Positions 56,703 to 64,000 of a stretch of DNA of 64,000 nucleotides are shown piece by piece. The position numbers and the translations under genes were made by a program. Origin of the DNA: Gottfriedia endophytica (GTDB taxonomy: Bacteria > Bacillota > Bacilli > Bacillales > Bacillaceae_G). How positions within the stretch are numbered: position 1 is the stretch's first letter; each line of letters starts with the position of its first letter. Below the pieces are notes generated by a model, which saw only the letters and a program-made list of their open reading frames with translations, was not told the DNA's origin and did no database searches. The stretch covers positions 467,515-531,514 of the forward strand of contig NZ_JAGIYQ010000001.1 of NCBI RefSeq assembly GCF_017814275.1, in the 5' to 3' direction.

Positions 56703-56746
56703 TGGTCAACACGAAGAATCCTTAAATTCACACTGCTTCTACAGCA

Positions 56747-56803
56747 AAAAAAAGCAACTATCCATTAAGAAATTAGTTTTCATAATGGTATAGTTGCTTT
56801 TTT
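56747..56803 (+). terminator. terminator after ytvI
   Basis: AAGCAACTATCCATTA pairs with TAATGGTATAGTTGCTT (one bulge), followed by T6. Repeat copy I starts 7 bases later. Confidence 0.85.
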
Positions 56804-56809
56804 AAATTT

Positions 56810-57027
56810 GGCTGTTTTTGTATACGTTGTTGCTAATTTAGAATGTCTTAGTTTATTACAACTCCAGATTGCTCCCTTTCCGTGGGGCGTGAGCTGAGCC
56901 TCCTCGGCAAGCCTGCGGGGTCTCAGCCTTCCCGCTATTCCCACAGGAGTCTCGCACCTTCCGTTGTAATAAACTTTTATCTTTAAAATTAAAAATCTCA
57001 AAAGCAACAATCTTTTAGAAAAGAGCC
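56810..57027 (-). repeat. dispersed palindromic repeat family 1, copy I (compensatory arm change)
   Basis: Reverse orientation. The left arm reads AGTTTATTACAAC and the right arm GTTGTAATAAACT, whereas other copies read AGTTGATTACAAC and GTTGTAATCAACT. The two changes preserve pairing. Ends are GGCTGTTTTTGTATACGTTG and CTTTTAGAAAAGAGCC. It sits between ytvI and fxsA. Confidence 0.93.
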
Positions 57028-57033
57028 TTTTAT

Positions 57034-57423
57034 TTATTTGAAGTTAGTCCAAATGACTTTTCCAGTCAATTTTTTGCTTACGTAAAACAACGTTATCTGA
57101 ATTACTTTTTTTCGAATAAAAGGTACAAAAAGCAACAATGCTGCTATATCAGTCAACGGACCCGGAATGATTAATAAAACCCCTGCTAGAAAAAAATAAA
57201 AGCCATCCACAATCATTGCATCAGGTAACTTCCCCGCCTGTAATTGACTTTTAATTTGGGGTATCATATATCCTCCAACTTTTTTTATCATATAGGCTCC
57301 TAAAAAGATGGTCCCAGTTATCCATAAAAATGTTGTCAGTCCACCTATAAATTTTGCTATAAACAGTAAAAGCATAAAATCAATAATTGGTATTAATAAA
57401 AGACAAGCTACTATTTTTTTCAA
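57034..57423 (-). CDS. fxsA: FxsA-family membrane protein (TTG start)
   Basis: A 129-residue FxsA-family cytoplasmic membrane protein. FxsA of E. coli relieves F-plasmid exclusion of phage T7; in Bacillus the role is unknown. The conserved pattern is VACLLLIPIIDFMLLLFIAKFIG, then TTFLWITGTIFLGAYMIKKVGG, the FxsA signature LLIIPGPLTDIAALLLFVPFIR, and a polar C-terminus. TTG 57423 follows GAGAGGTGAGCAG; the GTG at 57432 lies within the ribosome site. The gene follows pyk on the same strand, past a terminator. Confidence 0.88.
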   Translation of the reverse strand: MKKIVACLLLIPIIDFMLLLFIAKFIGGLTTFLWITGTIFLGAYMIKKVGGYMIPQIKSQLQAGKLPDAMIVDGFYFFLAGVLLIIPGPLTDIAALLLFVPFIRKKVIQITLFYVSKKLTGKVIWTNFK

Positions 57424-57453
57424 ACTGCTCACCTCTCAGGTCTAATTAAATGT

Positions 57454-57487
57454 AAAAAAGAGAAGGAGATCAAACAATCCTTCTCTT
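57454..57487 (-). terminator. terminator after pyk
   Basis: AAGAGAAGGA pairs with TCCTTCTCTT, and T6 follows on the minus strand, 12 bases after the pyk stop. Confidence 0.88.
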
Positions 57488-57498
57488 AATAGTATAAC

Positions 57499-59253
57499 TT
57501 ATAGTATCCCTTTATGTCCTGTACAAATCACTCCGCGAGCAGCCTCAACAGTAATAACTTGACCATTTACTAATACGTTTGTTGCATTTGCAACTCCAAC
57601 AACAACTGGAATTCCTAAGCTAACTCCTACTACTGCAGCATGACTAGTTAAGCCACCTTCTTCAGTAATAATTGCACTTGCTTTTTCAATTGCTGGCATC
57701 ATTTCTTTATCAGTAGCATGAGTCACTAAAATGTCTCCATCAGACATTTTTGCTAACGCTTCTTCAGCAGTTCTTGCTACAACCACTTTACCAGTAGATG
57801 ATTTACGACCAATTCCTTGACCTTGTACAAGAACAGCACCTACAACGTGAATTTTCATTAAGTTTGTCATACCTGTTTCACCAACTGGAATACCTGCAGT
57901 TATAATGACTGTATCACCATTATGAACAAAGTTTGCATTTTGAGCTGAATTCATAGCACTTTCAAGCATTTCATCAGTTGAATTTGCTTTCTCAGTCATT
58001 GATGTTTCAACACCCCATACTAGCGCTAAACGACGGTTAATACGCTCATCATGCGTAATTGCTAAAATTGGTGCTTTTGGACGATATTTCGAAATCATTT
58101 TAGCAGTGTAGCCACTTTCTGTTGGTGTAATAATTGCTGCTACTTCTAAGTTTAGAGCAGTTGCAGCAACTGATTGACCAATCGCATCAGTTATTGTACC
58201 TTTATTTTCTTTTTGACGTTTAGCATATAGCTCGTCATATTGAAGGCTTTTTTCCATACGAAGTGCAATTGAATTCATCATTGCTACTGATTCCACTGGA
58301 TAAGTTCCTGCTGCTGTTTCACCAGAAAGCATGATTGCATCCGTTCCATCTAAAATTGCATTTGCAACGTCACTTGCCTCAGCACGAGTAGGACGTGGAT
58401 TACGTTGCATTGAATCTAACATTTGAGTAGCTGTAATAACAGGTTTTCCTAATACATTACATTTTTTAATTAATGATTTTTGAACTAATGGTACTTCTTC
58501 TGGTGGAATTTCAACACCCATGTCACCACGAGCAACCATTAAACCATCAGAAACTTCAAGGATTTCATCAATGTTATCAATACCTTCGTGATTTTCGATC
58601 TTAGAAATAATATGAATGTGGCCTGCATTATTTTGACCAAGTAATTCACGAATTTCAAGTACATCGGCTGCTTTACGAACAAACGAAGCTGCAATAAAAT
58701 CAACGTCTTGTCCAATACCGAAAATGATATCGCTAACGTCTTTTTCAGTAATACCAGGTAGATTTACACTAACATTTGGTACGTTAACACCTTTTTTGTT
58801 TTTTACAAGTCCGCTGTTAAGTACTTTTGTATAAATTTCATTACCATCAATTTTTGTTACTTCAAGACCAATTAATCCGTCATCAATTAGAATATGTGAT
58901 CCAACGCTAACGTCATTTACTAATCCCTTATATGTAACAGAAAATTTTTCAGCTGTTCCTAGTACTTCTTCAGTTGTAATAATAACTTGTTCACCAGTTT
59001 TTAATTCAGCCTGACCGTTTTCAAAGTCATTTGTTCGAATTTCAGGACCTTTTGTATCTAAAAGAATCGCAACAGTTTTACCTACTTGCTTTGATGCTTC
59101 ACGGATATTTACAATTCTTGCAGCGTGCTCTTCATGACTACCATGAGAGAAATTTAATCGAGCAACGTTCATCCCTGCATTCATTAATTCTACTAATTTT
59201 TCAATTGTTTCACTTGCTGGACCAATTGTACATACTATTTTTGTTTTACGCAT
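57499..59253 (-). CDS. pyk: pyruvate kinase
   Basis: A 584-residue pyruvate kinase that converts phosphoenolpyruvate and ADP to pyruvate and ATP. The TIM-barrel start [16 protein letters not shown], the substrate loop [14 protein letters not shown], the Lys/Mg signature [17 protein letters not shown], and the K-site block [43 protein letters not shown] are present. The extra C-terminal PEP-utiliser domain, [22 protein letters not shown] (about 535-560), marks the Bacillus/Geobacillus type and explains the length over 470. pfkA is upstream with 137 bases between, giving the pfkA-pyk unit. Confidence 0.97.
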   Translation of the reverse strand: MRKTKIVCTIGPASETIEKLVELMNAGMNVARLNFSHGSHEEHAARIVNIREASKQVGKTVAILLDTKGPEIRTNDFENGQAELKTGEQVIITTEEVLGTAEKFSVTYKGLVNDVSVGSHILIDDGLIGLEVTKIDGNEIYTKVLNSGLVKNKKGVNVPNVSVNLPGITEKDVSDIIFGIGQDVDFIAASFVRKAADVLEIRELLGQNNAGHIHIISKIENHEGIDNIDEILEVSDGLMVARGDMGVEIPPEEVPLVQKSLIKKCNVLGKPVITATQMLDSMQRNPRPTRAEASDVANAILDGTDAIMLSGETAAGTYPVESVAMMNSIALRMEKSLQYDELYAKRQKENKGTITDAIGQSVAATALNLEVAAIITPTESGYTAKMISKYRPKAPILAITHDERINRRLALVWGVETSMTEKANSTDEMLESAMNSAQNANFVHNGDTVIITAGIPVGETGMTNLMKIHVVGAVLVQGQGIGRKSSTGKVVVARTAEEALAKMSDGDILVTHATDKEMMPAIEKASAIITEEGGLTSHAAVVGVSLGIPVVVGVANATNVLVNGQVITVEAARGVICTGHKGIL

Positions 59254-59390
59254 GTCATACCTCCAAAATTATATAAAGCCCATACCTGTTTGTATGAAGA
59301 AATTTATTTTACTATATTTTTATCTTTTTGCATTAGTTTTATTAACTATAGAAACTTGATGAAAACGTTTGTCTAAAAAATCACATATTA

Positions 59391-60356
<966 letters not shown>

Positions 60357-60563
60357 TCACCTCGGTATGTATTTACATAAATAACTTAATCATTTAAATA
60401 AGTTACCATGAACTGAGATTTTAAACAATAGTGATCTTGTGAACATTTTCTTAAACTTTTATTTACAAATTTAAGGATTTCCTTATTTTAACAATCAAGT
60501 AAAATAAACACACTATTCAGTTAAACACATAATTTCATTTCATAAGTTATATTCTCTTTAAAA

Positions 60564-60772
60564 GGCTGTTTTCGTATACATTAATGCGTTAGTTGATTAC
60601 AACTCCAGGATGCTCCCTTTCCGTGGGGCGTGAGCTGAGCCTCCTCGTCGCTATCGCTCCTGCGGGGTCTCAGCCTTCCCGCTATTCCCACAGGAGTCTC
60701 GCACCTTCCATTGTAATCAACTTCTGTCTTTAAAATAAAACTATCAAAAGCAACAATCTTTTAGAAAAAAAA
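60564..60772 (-). repeat. dispersed palindromic repeat family 1, copy J
   Basis: Reverse orientation, with GTTGATTACAAC and TTGTAATCAAC arms and core loop CTCGTCGCTATCGCTCC. The left end is partly deleted (GGCTGTTTTCGTATACATTA then ATGCG). The right end is CAACAATCTTTTAGAAAAAA. It lies between accA and pfkA. Confidence 0.9.
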
Positions 60773-60942
60773 CATCCATACTAATAAAATTCGTACCGTA
60801 GCCCATGAAAATTAGGAATTCATCCTATAATGATTGTCTTTTAAGATGTTATATTCAGCGTAGCCCTTTAAAAAAATCTTTCATTGAAATTGTCATTTCT
60901 GTATATTTTTATCCCAATTAAATAAATGCATACAAAATAAAA

Positions 60943-60983
60943 AATAAGAGCACAGTTACAAGTCCTGTTTCCACGCTCTTATT
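60943..60983 (-). terminator. terminator after accA
   Basis: AATAAGAG pairs with CTCTTATT with a GC extension, followed by T6 on the minus strand. It lies 20 bases after the accA stop. Confidence 0.8.
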
Positions 60984-61001
60984 ATTCCCTATATTTACCT
61001 A

Positions 61002-61955
61002 TTACTCGTACGAAATTTGACCTATTTTTGAAAATTTTTCATATCGTTGCTCAACTAATTCTTCTTGAGAAAGATGTAAAATCTCCTTTAGCGACTCATA
61101 TAAGTAACGATCAATATTCTCAGCTTGTTGGCCTACATCGTTTTGCGCGCCGCCTTTTACCTCAGGAATAATTTGATCAACTACACCAAGTTCATATAAA
61201 TCTGGTGCTGTAATCTTCATTGTTTCAGCTGCTTTTCTAGCAAGTGAAGCATCTTTCCAAAGTAAAGCTGCAGCTCCTTCAGGTGAAATTACAGAGTATG
61301 TGGAGTTTTCAAGCATTAATAATTTATTACCGATACCAATTCCTAAAGCTCCACCGCTTCCACCTTCACCAATTACGATACAAATAATTGGTACTCTTAA
61401 ACCTGCCATTTCAAACAAGTTTCGTGCAATAGCCTCGCTTTGACCACGTTCTTCAGCTGCTTTACCTGGATAAGCACCTTTCGTGTCAATAAACGTAATA
61501 ATTGGACGATTAAATTTTTCAGCCTGCTTCATCAAACGGAGAGCTTTACGATACCCTTCTGGATGTGGCATACCAAAATTTCTACGAATATTCTCTTTTG
61601 TATCTTTTCCACGTTGGTGTCCAACAATCGTGACAGGTAGACCATGAAACATTCCTATACCTGATACAATCGCAGCATCATCACCATATAATCTGTCACC
61701 ATGACACTCAAAGAAATCTGTAAATAAACGACTAATATAGTCTAGTGTTGTTGGACGTTCTGGATGACGTGCTACTTGCACACGATCCCAAACACCCATA
61801 TTACCGTAAACTTCAGTTTCTAGTGCTTTTAAACGTTCTTCTAAACGATTTATTTCTTCACTAAAATCAACGTCGTGTTGATGAGTATATTCTTTTAATT
61901 CATCTATTTTTGATTTAAGCTCTAGAATTGGCTTTTCAAATTCTAGCATCACCAT
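61002..61955 (-). CDS. accA: acetyl-CoA carboxylase carboxyltransferase subunit alpha
   Basis: A 317-residue AccA, which with AccD transfers the carboxyl group from biotin to acetyl-CoA, giving malonyl-CoA. An N-terminal helix ([20 protein letters not shown]) is followed by [32 protein letters not shown], the [29 protein letters not shown] block, [26 protein letters not shown], and [14 protein letters not shown]. The ATG overlaps the last base of the accD stop (TAATG), with GGAGGTG 10 bases upstream, so translation is coupled. Another ATG two codons later is possible. Confidence 0.96.
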   Translation of the reverse strand: MVMLEFEKPILELKSKIDELKEYTHQHDVDFSEEINRLEERLKALETEVYGNMGVWDRVQVARHPERPTTLDYISRLFTDFFECHGDRLYGDDAAIVSGIGMFHGLPVTIVGHQRGKDTKENIRRNFGMPHPEGYRKALRLMKQAEKFNRPIITFIDTKGAYPGKAAEERGQSEAIARNLFEMAGLRVPIICIVIGEGGSGGALGIGIGNKLLMLENSTYSVISPEGAAALLWKDASLARKAAETMKITAPDLYELGVVDQIIPEVKGGAQNDVGQQAENIDRYLYESLKEILHLSQEELVEQRYEKFSKIGQISYE

Positions 61956-62812
61956 TATTGTAAGACACCTCCCTCGTGTAAGGTTAAGATTGTATATAAT
62001 TTAGATTTCATTTCATTTCTTGGTAGAACTGCATCTAATTGACCATGGTCTAACAGAAATTCTGCTGTTTGAAAATCTTCTGGTAATTCTTCACGTATCG
62101 TTTGTTCAATAATTCGGCGTCCTGCAAATCCAATTAAAGCGCCTGGCTCTGCAAAGTTAAAATCTCCTAGTGATGCAAAACTTGCAGAAACTCCTCCAGT
62201 TGTTGGATTCGTCATTATTGAAATAATTAGGCATCCATTCTCACTATGTCGTTTTAATGCCGCACTAGTTTTCGCCATTTGCATTAGGCTAAGTATACCT
62301 TCTTGCATTCTTGCTCCACCAGAAGCTGTAAAAATAATAAAAGGTAAAAATTCTTCAGTTGCACGTTCAATCGCACGTGTTATTTTTTCACCCACAACTG
62401 ATCCCATACTTCCCATACGAAATCTTGAATCCATAATAGCAATAACAACTGGCAAACCATCAATAGTACCTTTTCCAGTCACAATCGCTTCATTCAAATC
62501 AGTTTTTTTACGATCACTTTCTAGCTTTTCTATATAGTCAGGAAATTTCAGTGGATTAGCTGAAATCATATCTTTATCAAATTCAACAAATGTATCTTCG
62601 TCAATAAGTGATTCAATTCTTTCAAATGCAGACATTTGATGATGAAAACCACAACCATTACAAACCTTTAAATTTTTTTGTAATTCTTTTGTGATTGAAA
62701 TTTTTTTACATTTAGGACATTTAGTCATAACGCCATCAGGCAAATCAGACTTCATTACTTCTGAAGGTACAGCTGCATATTTCTTCTTTTTAATAAACAG
62801 ATCTTTAAGCAA
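61955..62812 (-). CDS. accD: acetyl-CoA carboxylase carboxyltransferase subunit beta
   Basis: A 285-residue AccD, partner of AccA. The N-terminal zinc ribbon has four cysteines in [24 protein letters not shown] (residues 32-55). The crotonase-like body contains [41 protein letters not shown] and [27 protein letters not shown], followed by [17 protein letters not shown] sigma-A promoter (TTGACA at 62884-62879, TATAGT at 62862-62857, 16-base spacing) lies about 40-75 bases upstream. No FapR operator was recognised. GGAGGAAAG precedes the start. Confidence 0.96.
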   Translation of the reverse strand: MLKDLFIKKKKYAAVPSEVMKSDLPDGVMTKCPKCKKISITKELQKNLKVCNGCGFHHQMSAFERIESLIDEDTFVEFDKDMISANPLKFPDYIEKLESDRKKTDLNEAIVTGKGTIDGLPVVIAIMDSRFRMGSMGSVVGEKITRAIERATEEFLPFIIFTASGGARMQEGILSLMQMAKTSAALKRHSENGCLIISIMTNPTTGGVSASFASLGDFNFAEPGALIGFAGRRIIEQTIREELPEDFQTAEFLLDHGQLDAVLPRNEMKSKLYTILTLHEGGVLQ

Positions 62813-62856
62813 CCTCTTTCCTCCTCACATTTTAAACAATAGTTGTCTTCTAGAAT

Positions 62857-62884
62857 ACTATAAAAATTATACGTTTTTTGTCAA
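62857..62884 (-). promoter_or_regulatory. sigma-A promoter of accDA
   Basis: TTGACA at 62884-62879 and TATAGT at 62862-62857 on the minus strand with 16-base spacing (TAGTAT with 18 is an alternative). Confidence 0.7.
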
Positions 62885-62938
62885 CAGTTGTTATTTTTTA
62901 ACATACAAATTTCGACAATTACTGAATTGTAAAGAAAA

Positions 62939-62978
62939 ATAGTAATTCTCTAATACAACCCGTACAGAGAATTACTAT
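62939..62978 (-). terminator. terminator after the malic enzyme gene
   Basis: ATAGTAATTCTCT and AGAGAATTACTAT form a 13-bp stem, followed by TTTTT on the minus strand. Confidence 0.85.
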
Positions 62979-62996
62979 TTCAATATATTTTATTGT

Positions 62997-64000
62997 CTAT
63001 TTAATCAATGCAAGTTTTTTTGTTTTTTCTTCAATTTCTTGAGGGTCTACTTTAATGCGTGCAACGCCTGTTTCCATTGCTGCTTTTGCAACGCTTGCTG
63101 CAACTTTTGGCGCTACTCTAGGATCAAAAGGAGCTGGAATAATATAGTCTGGTCTTAAATCCTCTTCGCTCACTAAACTAGCAATCGCCTTTACTGCTGC
63201 AACTTTCATTTCCTCGTTAATATGTGTTGCTCTCACATCAAGTGCTCCGCGGAATATTCCTGGGAATGCTAACACGTTATTTATTTGATTAGGATAATCA
63301 CTTCGACCCGTTCCAATAATTAAAGCACCTGCTTTTTTCGCATCTTCTGGCATAATTTCAGGATCTGGATTTGCCATCGCAAAAATAATTGGATTTTCAT
63401 TCATTGACTCAACCATTGCACTTGTCAATGCACCTTTTACAGATACGCCAACGAATACATCAGCACCATTCATGATGTCACTAAGAGTACCCGCAATTTT
63501 TTCTTTATTCGTGTATTTCGCAACTTCATCTTTAACAGGATTCATTCCTTCAGGTCTTCCTTCGTAAATTGCACCTTTTGTATCACACATAATAATTGTA
63601 CGAACACCAAAATGATAAAGAAGTTTAATGATTGCGATACCTGCAGCACCTGCTCCATTGATAACTACTTTAATATCCGCCATCTTTTTATTAACAATTT
63701 TTAAAGCGTTTACTAAACCAGCTAGTGTTACAATCGCTGTACCATGTTGATCGTCATGAAATACAGGAATATTTGTTTCTTTTTTCAAACGTTCTTCAAT
63801 GATAAAACAATTTGGTGCAGCAATATCCTCTAAATTAATGCCACCAAAAGTAGGCTCTAAAAGTTTTACTGTTTGAATAATTTGCTCTACATCTTGTGTA
63901 TTTAAACAAATTGGAAATGCGTCTACCCCTGCGAAGCTTTTAAATAACGCTGCTTTTCCTTCCATAACAGGTAATGCAGCTTCTGGACCAATATTCCCTA
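62997..64000 (-). CDS. ytsJ: NAD(P)-dependent malic enzyme (5' end outside window)
   Basis: The 3' part of a malic enzyme gene, about 334 codons to the window edge with the frame still open. It decarboxylates malate to pyruvate. The visible part starts in NIGPEAALPVMEGKAALFKSFAGVDAFPICL, and continues with FHDDQHGTAIVTLAGLVNALK, the NAD(P)-binding VVINGAGAAGIAIIKLL with CDTKGAIYEGR, and IFAMANPDPEIMPEDA. The accA-accD-malic enzyme order matches ytsJ of B. subtilis, the NADP-using housekeeping enzyme; the gene name rests on that synteny. An ATG at 63965 is internal. Confidence 0.9.
   Translation of the reverse strand, partial: GNIGPEAALPVMEGKAALFKSFAGVDAFPICLNTQDVEQIIQTVKLLEPTFGGINLEDIAAPNCFIIEERLKKETNIPVFHDDQHGTAIVTLAGLVNALKIVNKKMADIKVVINGAGAAGIAIIKLLYHFGVRTIIMCDTKGAIYEGRPEGMNPVKDEVAKYTNKEKIAGTLSDIMNGADVFVGVSVKGALTSAMVESMNENPIIFAMANPDPEIMPEDAKKAGALIIGTGRSDYPNQINNVLAFPGIFRGALDVRATHINEEMKVAAVKAIASLVSEEDLRPDYIIPAPFDPRVAPKVAASVAKAAMETGVARIKVDPQEIEEKTKKLALIK

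Overview
The window looks like the chromosome of a low-GC, endospore-forming Bacillaceae member, broadly Bacillus-like. Four things point there: sspI, ytxC and ytvI (spore-former genes), Bacillus-type T-box, L20 and glycerol leader RNAs, strong Shine-Dalgarno sites with many TTG/GTG starts, and gene blocks that match (from memory) the B. subtilis polA-phoPR-mdh-icd-citZ-pyk-pfkA-accAD and pheST-rnhC-zapA-polX-mutS2 segments. The species cannot be fixed from the sequence alone. No rRNA, tRNA, prophage, transposase gene or CRISPR array was seen.

Layout. 1-7 kb: a small effector-binding protein, a HAD phosphatase, a GNAT acetyltransferase, an unlisted 27-residue membrane peptide, then mutS2, polX, cvpA and zapA (minus strand). 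7-14.7 kb: rnhC and a loose group of small membrane, PH-domain, ABC-F, DinB-like, lipoprotein and SDR genes. 14.7-19.8 kb: pheS-pheT behind a phenylalanine T-box, an rRNA/tRNA methyltransferase, sspI. 20-22.6 kb: two small proteins possibly linked to sporulation, and an M42 peptidase. 22.9-28.9 kb: a bacterial nitric-oxide synthase gene directly followed by glpP-glpF-glpK-glpD with two GlpP-type antitermination leaders and a cre site. 29-33 kb: an MBL-fold hydrolase and argG-argH. 33-35 kb: infC-rpmI-rplT with the L20 leader. 35-39 kb: ytxC, dnaI, dnaB, nrdR (replication initiation and dNTP control). 39.5-46 kb: speD, gapB, coaE, mutM, polA. 46.6-47.7 kb: three short genes. 48-55 kb: phoPR, a MaoC-like protein, mdh, icd, citZ. 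55-64 kb: ytwI, ytvI, fxsA, pyk, pfkA, accA, accD and the 3' part of a malic enzyme gene. The last two blocks combine glycolysis exit, TCA entry, malonyl-CoA synthesis and phosphate control.

What ordinary gene calling would miss. (1) A dispersed, palindromic, TIR-bordered intergenic repeat of about 200-225 bp is present in ten copies, plus a relic lacking the GC-rich core. One copy carries a compensatory change in its subterminal stem. Several spurious ORFs lie in these copies. (2) A second structured repeat family has two clear copies and one possible diverged copy, each 3' of a gene. (3) The speD leader has mutually exclusive GTTAG/CTAAC pairings and an 8-nt perfect anti-Shine-Dalgarno sequence, a candidate uncharacterised cis-regulatory RNA. 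(4) The citZ promoter carries four ATCTGATATT-like motifs, three of them spaced close to whole helical turns. (5) Four short genes of 27, 46, 58 and 58 codons have good ribosome binding sites.
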